Below, one piece after another: positions 44,578 to 58,524 of a stretch of DNA of 64,000 bases (position 1 is the first letter of the stretch; every line of letters begins with the position of its first letter). Below the pieces are notes generated by a model. That model saw only the letters and a list, made by a program, of their open reading frames with translations, had not been told where the DNA came from and searched no databases. The stretch covers positions 733,693-797,692 of the forward strand of contig SAXG01000001.1 of the NCBI GenBank assembly GCA_012932865.1, read 5' to 3'. Origin of the DNA: Amylostereum areolatum (Eukaryota; Basidiomycota; Agaricomycetes; Russulales; Stereaceae). The position numbers and the translations under genes are program-made.

Positions 44578-46454
44578 ATGTCACCAACCGCCCTCAAGGT
44601 TGTAGACATCGACCCTGAGAGCCTCCGTCGCCCGGGCAGGCCATCCACATCCCTCCCGGACTACGACACCTCTCAAGCACAGTACAGGCTTTTCCCCGTT
44701 TTTCGGACCAAGCGTCGCTGGCTGCGCTTTGTCTGGTACGCTATCGCCGTCTACTTCCTCGTCGTCGGTGTTGTCGCGATCCCTTTTATCGTGCTCGTAC
44801 GTCCTTCCCGTTTCATTTCTCCACCCCGGCACCACGGCCACTACCTGCTCATCTGCTTGCGTGTACTCACCTCCTGTGTAGAGATCCAGATCACACGCAT
44901 GGCGACCACATCCTCCCCTCTTCGACCCCCCACTCCCGCTTCGTGTGTCCAATCCAGCCCAGATCGATTTGGCGTTATCCTCGGATTTGGAAGGCCACAG
45001 TTGCAATCCATGGGTAGAAGACGGGTCGTTGCAGAGCTTGGCAGCGTCGGGCCGTGCAAGGTGCGTCAACCGTTCTTACATATTTCCTTTGTAGTTTGTT
45101 TCCTCACATGATTGTTACTCGTGATCAGCTCGACCTTCTCCTTCCCACTTCTAGACGGAGTGGCAATGCGTGCGAACGACGCGTCTAACTGGACAGACAC
45201 CTTTTCTGGTCGGCTCTTCGTGGATGTGAACACCGACGACAGTGTGACGAATGCAACTCTACTCGTTGACGTGGGATATTCACGACGGAAGCTCCTGGAG
45301 AATCTCAAGTTTTGCCGCACGGAGACGAAGAACATCTCAGCAGTCACACTAGACGTGAGTATATCCTGACCCAACACTAATTTGCTCAATCCTTACGTCC
45401 CCGTAGATCCCCGATGGTCTGCGAACTTCCGATACCTTTCACCTCAACCTCACTCTTTTAATCCCAAAACTCGATGCACCACTACATATCAAAGCGCTCT
45501 CTACGAATCTGCCTTCGTTCGAACACCACTTTGCGGAATTGTCGCCTTCTATCACATTTGGAAATGTCGCCGTGGAAGGGTACTCAGCATCAATGATTTT
45601 CGAGGTGCGCGAGGTCCTGATCCATTGCATACTTCGTAGATTAACTGACGATCTGGCATCCTCCAGTCTATCGAAGCTGAGTCGCTCATGGTCAAGAACC
45701 TCGAAGGCACAATATCAGGAAAATTCAACGTTTCCGACACCTTGTCACTCGATACAATCAATGCGTAAGTCCATCTCCTGCCCTCGTTTCCCATAGACAT
45801 CAGTCACTGAGCGGGGCACAGGCCTATCGTCGCCGACGTTTACCTGTTCAACGCGGAGAAAGAACACAGACCAACTCATCTGTCCCTTGAAACCGGGAAT
45901 GCGTGCGTTGCCGCCTTCTTTGCAATGCTGTTATACCCCTGCTGATTAGATAGTGCCCTGGCGCGTACAGTCCTATCAACGCGAGTATAACTTTGCAAGT
46001 TGAACGGAAGTCGTTCTACCTCTCGCGCCCATCTTTCCCCAACTTCGCCATCAAGGCAAGCACCTTCAACTCGGACATAGGCCTCTCGCTCGCGCACGTG
46101 TCCGACTCTGCGCGTACGGCCGGCCGCATCTCTAGCACGCAAGGCTCAATCGACCTGGCCCTAGATGCACTGTGGGCCGGCACGCATGATCTCCAGGCCA
46201 AGAACTCTCAGACTTCCATCATAGAGCAGCATGTGCACTCCGGCCTGTGGACGAGCATATACGACGATGAGGACTGGGCATATCAGAAGGATTACGAAAA
46301 TTCGGGCCGGTTACTGGGTTGGATAGGTTGGGGACAGAGACCGCCGTTTGATGGTCGGCATATGCAGGGACACATCGAAGTCTCTACATCTCTGGGACCG
46401 GTGGTATTGAGGGTGGAGAGACCGAGCGAGACAGCTGGGACAGCAGTAAGGTGA
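44578..46454 (+). CDS. single-pass type II membrane protein, DUF3712-like
   Basis: Predicted membrane protein with a short cytosolic N-terminus (MSPTALKVVDIDPESLRR...), one transmembrane helix (FVWYAIAVYFLVVGVVAIPF) preceded by basic residues, and a long lumenal or extracellular beta-rich part. That part has many potential N-glycosylation sites (NASNWTD, NATLL, NLTLL, NVSDT) and LEA/DUF3712-like blocks such as ALSSDLEGHS, GRLFVDVNTDDS, KLDAPLHIKAL and HLSLETGN. About seven exons join in frame; the exon starting at 45129 uses the upstream acceptor GATCAG. The protein ends RPSETAGTAVR. Function is not known; fungal relatives are described only as cell-surface or vacuolar proteins. An ATG at 44515 followed by a one-base slip would add about 20 residues at the front. 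Confidence 0.75.
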
Positions 46455-46815
46455 GCACATGTTGGACCGACGCGATGTTATTGGGAACCCAGGGCTGGGT
46501 TGTATTTCTATTATATTACAGCTGGACACTATAACTTAACATTATATGCATTACCTGCTGTTGGCGCTGCTGCTCTGGTAGCCGTTCACGATCGTTTCTG
46601 TCTACGAATTGCGGAGTGGGCAATCGCTGTGAGTTTACCTGTTGAGCTTGGGGTTCAACTTTTGTGCTCAGTCGGAGGTAGATAAGGACTTCCCCTAGCG
46701 GCTAGCCACAAGTACCTCCCCCCAGTTGAACTTCGTGAGATCACTCTGATTTTATGTGTACGTATAAAATGGCGTGTACAATACTCGTAACAATACATGT
46801 AAATTCCTCCAAAGT
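46455..46815. other. convergent 3' intergenic region
   Basis: About 360 bp between two gene ends. AT-rich with poly(A)-signal-like stretches. No gene seen. Confidence 0.5.
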
Positions 46816-49800
46816 TCATGTAGCAGCGCATCTGTCCACAGACAGCTTGGTGGGATCGGGATTGCCCCACCAGTAGGGGAAGTCCACGGCCTTGCCGCTC
46901 GCGCCGAATACGGCAAAGCTCTGTAGATATATATGAGTAAAATGATAAACAAAGGTAGTGGTAAGACGTACGAGAATGAATATAATGACTTGACTTCCGC
47001 CGTCCAGCGCAGCGGAGGTGATGTAGTTGTACTGTTACAACGAAATGCTCGTCTGGTCAGCCGACTTCAACGCCCAACACGCGCGAGAGAAACGCACCTT
47101 CTTGAACCACTTGGGCCTGCGCGATCTTGCCCAGTACTGCGAGAAGAAGCCAATAACCAAGCATGACCACCACTGTCCGTTGACGGAATAGGGCAGGTAC
47201 CCAATGTACTGTAGAAGCACGGGCGTATGAATGAAGTCGCCGATGCGCGCCAGGATGGAGCCTTTCTTCCCGAAACGCGAGGCAAGCCAGAACGGGATGG
47301 GGATGAAAAACCCAATGATAATGGCGAAGGGGATCAACCAATATTGTTTCCCGTGAGTGAAGAGCTCAGTGCCGAATGCCCCCATGGCGATGGAAGCAGA
47401 GTTGTAGGATTGGATGATCCAGCCACTCCACTGAAAGAAACGTTCTTATAAGGACTCGATAGACTTGGCGAACGAAGGGGAGGGTAAGCGTACCACGCGG
47501 GTGCCGGTAGGATCTCGCAAGACCTCGCGGTTGTTCGTGACAATGGACAACATCACTGGCGTCGATTTGAGTGGGCGGTACCATGATCATGGAGAGATCG
47601 GTACGTACTGGTGTAATTAAAAACAGACCCTACGATTGAGCCCACCATCTGAGCTAGGAATGTCCAGCGAGGAGGTACTTTCGTGTATTGGCCAAGTTTC
47701 AAATCTGACTTAGAAGGTTAGGTCTGAGCAAGGCGCGTCAAGATGGATGACACCCGCCTTGTAGCATGTACAAGGTCTGGAACGACGTGCTGTTTCCGTA
47801 TAGGTTGGCATACATGACCGGGCTGGTCGAGCTAGTCAATATACTATTGAAGGCCATAGACATGGTGGCTCGACGTACATCGGCTGTCCACGATGAATAA
47901 ATGCGGCGATGACCTGAATAGCGTACTTGACCGAAAGTTGGAACCCTGTCGTGGACGCGACTACACATCTGTTAGCCTAGATCTGCTCAAGTTCGAAGAG
48001 GGGGCGCGTACTGAAGCCAAGAATCATCGCCAAGAATGCGCTGATAACGGTGAAAAGGATGATGCTCCACGCGGGCATAAGGACTGTGCCGTCACTGGTG
48101 GCGTACTACATTGGCAAAAAAAGTCAACGTAGCAGGTGATCGAAGATGCTTCACACTTACGCTGCATCCGATACCGATGCCGAGCGATGCAACAAAAACG
48201 GCCAGGTACCACCATTGTGGAACCTCGCGGTACTTCTTCATCTCTAAGAACAAGATGAGCTCGAGTCTCGGGTTTATAAGACACCAAGACTTCTCACCTA
48301 GATAGTGCGGATCGTCGATGTCGTCTCTATTAGTAATGAAACGCATGCCACCAAACGCTGTGTACATAGCGTGAGCCTCTCCACGACACAATGAGTACAG
48401 AGTAAAGCGCACCTTCTTTCAGTTCCTTCCAGTTGTACAGCAACACATGCACGATGGCTGCTCCAAGAGATAAGTTATAGCAAAGTTGTGATATAGCATA
48501 AGTCGTCGTGAATCGAGGCAGACCAACGGTTGCGAGAGCATTCGGATCCAGCTTGTTGTCGGGAGTAAGCACGGCGGTCTGGTTGTAAACTTCGCCGTCG
48601 CTGCCGAACAGAGAGTTAGACATCCATGTGAGGTCGCGGCCGTCGAAGATGTTGCTGTAATAGGATGTCGTGAGGACAATGTATCCGAGGGCCATACCGA
48701 CTATCGAAATATATGCATCAGATTCAAACCCAAACAGAGAAGCGGGGCACATATAACGCACAATACGAATTCAGCTCTGCAAAACACTTTGTCAGAAAGG
48801 ACCGTTCAATGATCAAGAACTGCACATACGGGTCTGCCACGGCCACACGAGAGGATTGCCTTGAGTGATCAAAGTCCAAGACGAACCAAAGGAAAGGAGA
48901 CCAATCCCCTCATTACTGGATCCTGCACCAAACAGGTTGCGAATGATGGACGGTCCGCGTCCGTTACTGGCGAGACAAATGACGGAGAAGGCGGTCAGGA
49001 GAGGGAAGGGGTACTGAGGGATCCTATTGTGCAGGTTAGCACCTGTCTAGTGACATGCAGAGGCGTAACACACCATTCCCAACAGAATATCGCCACAAAC
49101 TGAAGGACGACTTCAATGCCGTTTCATGGAAGCTGGACGCGCAAGACGACATACCACGATCCAGAAGTACCTCCTCTTCTTGTGATTGAGCAGACCGCCA
49201 AAGTGCAAACTCTGGAGGAGGCTGACCACGGAGATATAGGTGGGGTAGAAGGCGCTATATGCAAGCTGTCAGAACAAGTCGTCTATCGTGCGGATAACAA
49301 GATACTCACTAAGTGGGATAGACAAGGAGGTTCCTCACTAAGACGTGCAAACGTTAATCGGGGCCTCGAAAGGAAGAATAGAAATACGAACGTAGACCTG
49401 CGAACCCATAACCAATCATCTGCGTGGCGAAAATCTGGAAGATAGCCACAGCAGCGTTGAGACGGATGTCATAGTATAGATCTATGACCATGTCAACGAG
49501 AAAGCTTCTTCTTGATCAGGGCCTACGCACCCAAAGCAGCAATGATCTCCATCGCGACAGCGACTTGAGCGGCCGTGGAAGACATGATGACAATAACAGT
49601 ATGCTCTGAGACGGAAATGAATGGATGATGACGAGGAATTCAAACCAGTGTGCTCACCCTTGATGTTGAATGGGCCCGGGTTGAGGTAGCGCCACCAACC
49701 ATGGCTAGGCATGAGACCTGTGGCTCTTGAGTCGAAACATGTACCAGGAGTCGACGTTCACCCGAAGCTTACTGTGCATGGCGGTTCCCAATAGGTATGC

Positions 49801-50248
49801 GATGATCAAGCAAAAGAGTTGGGATACCGAGGCGTTCTGCGGTTTGAAAGTATAGATGGTCCCAAGCACCTGAAGGACAAAGAAATGGGATGGATTCTCG
49901 AGAAAAAGATCAAGAAGAAGCTCACGGATGTGAAGGCGCTCAGGCCGATGCCCAGAAATATAGAACGGAAAGTGCAGACAGGAAGAGAGGGGTCATCTTG
50001 GGTGGAGATGATCTATCCAGCGCGGTCAATGGACAAAAAACAAGGGAAACATGCAACGGAAGACGCACCTCAACCGCGACTTCCTCCGCGTTCTGGATGA
50101 CTTTGCCGGAGACGGACTCGGTATCGGTGGTCGTGGAGTTGGTGTCAACCTTCTCTTCGTCGACGTAGACTTCGTCCTGCTTTGCCTTCTCGGAGAGGGA
50201 GTCTATGGGGATTTTCTTGAGCTCGGGGGCTGAGGATAGCTCTGCCAT
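46816..50248 (-). CDS. OPT-family oligopeptide transporter
   Basis: Polytopic plasma-membrane proton-coupled transporter of small peptides, glutathione or metal chelates. Starts MAELSSAPELKKIPID at 50248 with an acidic cytosolic N-terminus, and ends KLSVDRCAAT with TGA at 46818-46816. The diagnostic OPT motif NPGPFNIK lies at about 49660-49690. Other typical segments are SPVMYANLYGN, GFFIPIPFWLASRFGKKG, YIGYLPYSVNGQWWS and SFAVFGASGKAVDFPYWWGNPDPTKLSVD near the C-terminus. About 15-20 small exons, consistent with the family in basidiomycetes; I did not resolve every junction, especially between 48760 and 49500. The substrate cannot be told from sequence. Confidence 0.9.
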
Positions 50249-51441
50249 GGTCGAGAGCGAAAGGGGGAGAAGCTCGAGCGCTCAAGGGAGGGATGAACTT
50301 CGAGGACATCGAGTTACTTATACAGAAGCAGCTTATCGTCCAAACTGCTATCTTCTTCAAGGATATCAGGGAGCATATACAGGGCTAGGCACACAGGAGA
50401 TAGAGGAGAACGGATATGCGATCCTCCGAAAACGAAGGCCGACCATGCTTGGGAGGTGCGATAAGGAGGACCTCTGCCGCGGCGGTGTGGGCGCTGGGCG
50501 GACCTTTTTGCCTTCCGTGGCATCGTATCTGTTGGTAAAGTACAAACCAAATAACCAATGTCATGGAGGCGCGGAATATCAATCCTTCATTGGTCGGGGG
50601 CCGCAGCGTCTGAGACCACCACTGGCACCAGACATTATGCATTACCGAAAGTCGCGACTCGAGAGATGGTGGTCACGCGGGCAGAGCTTACTTCTGGTCC
50701 CTTGTGATTGAGCTGAGAGTAACTGTCGACCACGAGATGAGCTCTGATGAGCTTGGGATGATGTCCAGCATCAAAGGGTAGCACGATGGGAATATTCAAC
50801 TTGAATAAGTATCCGGATGGCTTTCACCGCATTGGCAGCACGATCTCAACAATCTGTCATCTGGCCAGGCCCCAGGAGTGCAGCGGCTTGCAGCGGCTTC
50901 TGGCCGTTACCCGTTACGCCTAAGTCCAGACCATTTTTCAGCTCGAGAACATCCTCGCAGATAATGACACCTTCCGATCGGGACTCTGGGAGAGTCTTAG
51001 AGGCCGTATAGTACTAGTAAGTAGGAGGCAACGGTGACGAGTCTGACTACCAGCCTGAGGTCACTGGCCGGCGTCGAATAAAATCGTAAGAACTCGAACT
51101 CGGGCTTCGCGCCGGCGCGACTCTGATACATACTTACCAGAGCATGCAGATTTAGACCTCGACACATCCTTCAAAAGTTTGATCTACTACATTCCAGCAC
51201 ACCTGTTGGCACGGTCAAGTACTTCTCTCTCCCCAAGTTGTCAACTGCATCGCTGTCCATCGGCCGGGCTCCGTTTGAATCCGAATCCATTGGCGCGTTT
51301 TTCACTGGGATTCACCCACCGAGCAATTGCAACGATGGCGTCATTCTACCGTGACGAGCCATCCCATCTTATGAAACTACCGTTTTCTGTCGACTTTCCT
51401 TCACCTCTCGCCGACATCCTCTTCGCACCCGTCTATTCACG
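50249..51441. other. divergent intergenic region with an ankyrin-like remnant and an overlapping upstream ORF
   Basis: About 1.2 kb between the OPT transporter and ATP sulfurylase starts. On the minus strand, 51000-50780 reads in pieces like a repeat protein (LGVTGNGQKPLQAAALLG, AANAVKAIRILIQ) but with a stop and no start, so at best a decayed fragment. On the plus strand an ATG at 51333 opens a 64-codon ORF that overlaps the MET3 start in another frame. The last 80 bp before 51442 is pyrimidine-rich. Confidence 0.4.
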
Positions 51442-53591
<2,150 letters not shown>

Positions 53592-53709
53592 AAGTGCTAT
53601 CTTATTGCTATTTTGGAAATGGTGCATGTATTGATTCGTAAGTCGGGTAGATGCGTAGAGCCCCCGATCTGTTGTATTGTCGTCAAGGAATAGACGGTTT
53701 ATTCCACTA

Positions 53710-55186
53710 CTACCAGCCGAGCTCGTGCTTTGGGAGAGGCGTAACTGTAACATCTTGTGCGCCTGCGCCCTTCGGAAGGCCCATATGCCTCCAACATGGC
53801 GCGCAGAGGAGGCTTGGGCTTTCGCCTAGTCGGATGTCCCCTACTATAGAGAACACTGCGGGTACCTTTGAACATCCGCGACACATATCGAGGAGAGGCG
53901 GTGTGATTTGCAAGGTGAGGGGATAGCCGGATGGTAGATCATCTGGGTGCAATAATCTGTGTGCGGAGAGTGTGAGTAGATCGGGATGGGATGACGAGAA
54001 AGAGTTCGTGCCGAATCTCGTCTATGACAAGGAAATGTTCGCAATTCCCTTGGTGGAGGAGCCAGTACGGTTTGTGCAAGGACAAACTAAGTGATTCAAA
54101 GGTAGTGTCGTGCATTTTTGAGCCGTTCTTCGGTGGCGAGGTCGCGTACGCAATGAGCTTGCTGTGATGACCGTACAATGAGCATCGGCAGGGCGGTGAA
54201 GAAGAAAACAAGGGTCGTACTCCGCGTAATCTGGCTCGGACATCCCGTCCCCGTACGCCGTATCTTCGATAACCATGACGGCCCCGCTGGATGTGGGCAA
54301 CGCATCGTCTTCGGCAAGCTCATAGCCTGCAAAGACACCGTTGTCATATTGCTCTTGCGGCATCTCATTCGACGTGCAAGGAATCACTTCGTATAGGTCA
54401 CCGAGAGTTTGGGAAGAAAGTACAGCGTGTTGCGAGGAGCGCGCGACGAAATTCCATGACCAGGAGACACGGTTGTACACCGTTATCGTAAGGAGGGCCC
54501 CGCGCTTGGGGGCGGAAGCGCCATCCGGAGCGCGTTTCTGTAAATGCGACTTTGTGAGAAGCCATATCGAGTAAGATTGAAAATTACCAACCACTTCAGC
54601 CAGTGTGTTGATATCGGTGTGTTTTGGCCCTCTGATAAACAGCGCAGCGTTTTGCGTTAGACTATGTTTCATATAAATTTGGGTAGGTTGAGGGAGATAG
54701 GGCAAGTGACCTACGGCCAGCTTTCGAGCTTGATACCTTCAAGCTGTTCCTTGAGCGCAGATAGCTCGGGCAACTCGGTTCGCTCGGCCGAGGCGAGCAC
54801 CTCCCGCTTGCGCTTGCGCTTAGTGCGTTTCTGAGCAGTTTCGTAGATGGCGTGAAGGGAGGTGTCGTGCACCTGGCGTACATGGGCGTACAATCGAGGA
54901 TCCTTCATGACATCGGAGAGTTTGCTCTCGATGTCCGCGACGCTGAAACAAGCGCGTTTGCGATCCATGTTTTTGCTGTAGGAAGAGCATGAATATCTGA
55001 CCTGCATTCTGCCGCTATTTGCTCCGGGGAAAGCGCGAAGGAGGATGTGGCGTTTTCATCGTCGAAACCGAGGGCGAGTATGGGATCAGCGGGTAAATGG
55101 ACGGTGGACTCGATAAAGTGGCGGACATGGATGAGTTCGGAGTGAGGACCGAAGCGAGAGTCGTGGCCGGCGGTGACGCCGCTCAT
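53710..55186 (-). CDS. SNAPC3 (SNAP50)-like snRNA-activating protein complex subunit
   Basis: Nuclear factor; in animals SNAPc binds the proximal sequence element of snRNA genes for Pol II and Pol III. Six or so exons from MSGVTAGHDSRF at 55186. Later pieces: SVADIESKLSDVMKDPRLYA, the core GALLTITVYNRVSWSWNFVA, LYEVIPCTSNEMP, VIEDTAYGD, MHDTTFESLSLSL, HQGNCEHFLVIDEIR, then LLHPDDLPSGYPL and the zinc-binding end MCRGCSKVPAVF...CAPCWRHMG, matching the C-terminal Cys-rich motif of SNAP50. It ends HELGW. The intron 54011-53957 begins GCACGA: only a GC-AG intron gives DEIRLLHPDD in frame. Divergent from the gene at 55406, 219 bp away. Confidence 0.82.
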
Positions 55187-55405
55187 GGAAAGGGTAGGCC
55201 AGAAGGAGAATGCATTTTCTGCACGCAAGCAGCTGAGCTTGAAGATGATGTCCAAATTCAAGTCAAGAGCAGCTTCAAAGGTCAAAAGCCCGCCGTCGCT
55301 TGCATTCGTACCACCACCATCCCCGCTCCCACCAGAGGCCGCCGTCCCCTACGCCCCCTTCGATCTCTCCCATTTTCGCCCAGGAGGACTTGGTTCATAT
55401 CTGAA
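55187..55405. promoter_or_regulatory. short bidirectional promoter
   Basis: 219 bp between divergent start codons of the SNAPC3-like gene and the disordered unknown. Pyrimidine-rich on the plus strand (55310-55380). Confidence 0.5.
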
Positions 55406-58067
55406 ATGCCAGTTGCATCTCTCAAAATGTCGGCGGGCAATCCAGAGAAGCAGATATCTTACATAGATCGCGGCGTGCAGACCACCCCGCCCCCCAAGTC
55501 TCCTACCTGCTCGCTTAGCTCTTCTGACTCTCCCTTCAACGATGCTTATGTCTCTGTCCTGCTGTCCTCTCCTACTTCCGGGGAAGATCTTCTATCGGAC
55601 GCATACACGCATGCTCCTTCACAGAGCTCGCCCCGTCCCGCCCCCCTCAAGGTTCAACGCAACACCAAACCCCGCCTGCCTTCGAGCAACCCCTCCGAGA
55701 TCAGCTTGTCCAACAGGATAGTCTCCATGCCGGAAACAACCCCTGTCTTCTCTATCAAGGCAGAGTTATCTCAAACCCTGCGTGTGGTTTCGATGCCCGA
55801 AAAGCGACCTACTGGTGGTTATGGTACCGACAGCAGTATGTCTTCCGATGGCGTCAATACATCTCTCACGGCCAGTTCCTTCGCGTCGGTCAGCGAAGCT
55901 TCTTCCGGTATCTCTTTTCCTCCTCAGCATGGGCAAACCTTCCTTCACACACCGTCTCCGCCGTCCACTCCAGATTCCGTTCTGATCATCGAAAACAACG
56001 GAGAGCTCGGAGATGGCTTCCTTCACTGCGAGTCCATCGTCGAGCAACCGGAACTAGAGGAACAAGCTAAAGCTGAGGACGCGAAGGACAACGGTAAGGC
56101 AGCGACTTGTCTCCTTGGCATCGTATCCGTACTCATAAATCACCCTATACAGGATGGATTGCATGGACCAGATCGCCACCGCGTCCGATCCCAGCTCTTC
56201 ACGGTCCGCTCTCTTTGCCATATGCTCGCTGCCCATCGTGAGGAACATCTATCTCGTACTATTGTTATCATTTATTCACGCTTGCTCTTATGACAGTGGC
56301 GCGGAGGGGACGATCATTGACGAGCAAGACAACTTACCTCGCATGATCTGGGGTCTGGGAACTAACCATCAACAACCAAGTCCAGTGCCCACAGGAGTGC
56401 AAGACGTGCAGCTTCCGGACCACCACATCACCGTTGGTCCGCCGTCAAATGTTGACCAGTCCCCGGCTCGCGACCTCGCCAAAGAAACTCCTGCTTCTCC
56501 GGAGAAGCCTCAGAAAGCCTCGGTATATGCCCACACCCAAACACCCGTTTCTTCAAGACCTGATCACACTCACCGTCATACCGAGAATCATCCCCCCCAG
56601 CATCTCGATCGTAGGGACATGCCGTACGCCCGCCACCCCACTCAAGACGCGATCATTCTTGAACAACTTCTCAGTCGCAGCCAGGAATCCAGGCCTCACG
56701 TCAATGAACACTCAGAACGTCCCTTGGATAGGCTTCCTAAAGAGTATATTCCGCTACAAAACCTGGGTGAAGATCTACAATCCAATCGACAACTCGCACA
56801 CCTTTACGCACGCCATTCTGCCCAGCCCTTAGGGGAATCTGATCGGTCCCGCAACTCTGCTCCTCGTACTTCAATGCGCCTTTCCTCCCGTCCTGCTCCG
56901 GGTTCTGCCCTGCCTCAAATCTTTATTGAACCTCGTTCTCCTGAAGTCCCTGTTCCTCGCCGTCTCTCTGCCTTCGAAATTGCCCAACAGTATCAACAGC
57001 TGGTCTCGCAGCACTCTGTCTTGCCCACTCCTCCAAGCAGCTCGTCGCCCCTCTGGTCTTCAAATTTCTCTCCGTATCAAGAGTCTCTACTCTCTCCTCT
57101 GTCGAACACATACCTTGGTGGACAGTCTCCGACCATTCCTCAAGGTTCTTATCACTCGCCGATGGATCCATCTGAACAACTCCGCCGGCTAGTGCATGAA
57201 CGCCTCAACGACATGGGATCAAGCTTTAACGTTGCTTCTTCCCTTGCCCCGGCAGCTCAGATTAGCCCTATCACGCGGTCCAGTCAGCAGCCAGTCGATT
57301 TCAACGAGCTATCTTCTCCTCAGGCCATCCTCAACTACCTTGCCAAACGCGATTCTCACTTGTCCCCTTCGTCCGTAGACTTACGCTCTCCCTCCCACCA
57401 TAGGAATGTATCTTCTATATCGTTGCAGCCGGTGGTCAAACCTCGCGGACACCCTTCCAATTCGCGTAGCTATGTACCGCCGTCTCCCACGTCGCCAGAG
57501 GACCACCACCACAGGCCATACAGTCATCATCAGCCTCGGTCTATTCCTCTTGCAAGACTCATTCAGCGCCGTCTCTCTGCCGTCCAGGAGGAAGACGCGT
57601 CATCTACAATTCGTGGACGTTCGCCGTCGCCGTCCTTGCCTTCCACGGACGACCGTGCAGACCCGAGGTACCGACGCCATGCAGGTTTATCGCCACTAGA
57701 CCTGAGAGAGCCTTCATATCGCATTGGTCACCAACACAACGAAGACGGTCGGAACTTCGCACAGTTACAGGGTCAAGCAGCCCAAGTTCGCAACTCGCCT
57801 GTGGGTCATTTCTACCACGAAGACGATCTTTCCGCGAAGGTGCGGCTTCCCGCCCCTCCCGTGCAGGCAAGATACGACAGTGGTGGTCAAAGCGGTCGTG
57901 GTCGTTCTGTGTATGACCAGCGTGGACGTGACGGACATGACCAGGAGAGATACGGCGCGCAAGAGGCGATGAAGGAAGGTACAGGTAGGGGTTCCGGGGG
58001 GAGGAAGAAGGCGCGAGGTGGTCGGCAGCGCAAGGCGTATAGTGCTTCCACCTCTGTGAAGGGGTAA
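55406..58067 (+). CDS. large disordered protein of unknown function
   Basis: Three exons give a protein of about 850 aa. It starts MPVASLKMSAGNPEKQ (the second ATG at 55427 is equally possible). Most is low-complexity Ser/Pro-rich sequence, likely phosphorylated. The only conserved-looking block spans the introns: HGPLSLPYARCPSGAEG and TIIDEQDNLPRMIWGLG, at about residues 240-275, probably a short motif for a partner protein. Further features are repeated SMPE motifs (VSMPETTP, VSMPEKRP), a His-rich patch near 57500, and a Gly/Arg/Lys-rich C-terminus (GRGSGGRKKARGGRQRK) that could bind RNA. No catalytic or membrane domain seen. I do not recognise the family. Confidence 0.75.
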
Positions 58068-58524
58068 AGCTACCCACCGCTGCCCCACCGCTACCCCACC
58101 GCGGAAAAATATGGTCATTGTCTCCCTGGTTCCCTTCGTTTTTCATCGCTCCGCTTTTTCTTGTCTGTTTTTATGCATTTTATCCGGTGTTTTGTTCTGT
58201 GTCAACCTTCCTTCATCCAGTCGTGTCTTCTTCAGAGTCCCTTGTTGCTATTATAATGTGGTTCGTCCATCTCCGTTATCGTCTTCGCCATCGCAACTCA
58301 GCTTTAGATACCCGCATGTTTTCTCTCTGGAATCGCCATTCGTACTGTATTCGCAATCGTTCATCTCGTAGTCATCACTTGTACTGTGGTTTGTAATCCC
58401 CCCACGGACTTGCCAATCATCGGCTGTATTTCGCAACCCAACATCTCATAGGAATTGTGTTGTGTACACCTCGGATGAGTTGGAAGTAGACGAGACTACT
58501 CTGATCGCTGTTATGCGAGCCAGC
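58068..58524. other. convergent 3' region
   Basis: About 460 bp, T-rich on the plus strand, holding the 3' UTRs of the disordered protein gene and the methylcitrate dehydratase gene. No gene seen. Confidence 0.55.

Noticed and set aside
22801..50248. A specialised-metabolite gene cluster
   Set aside because: Neighbouring genes are unrelated housekeeping functions; no synthase, P450 or tailoring enzyme set is present.
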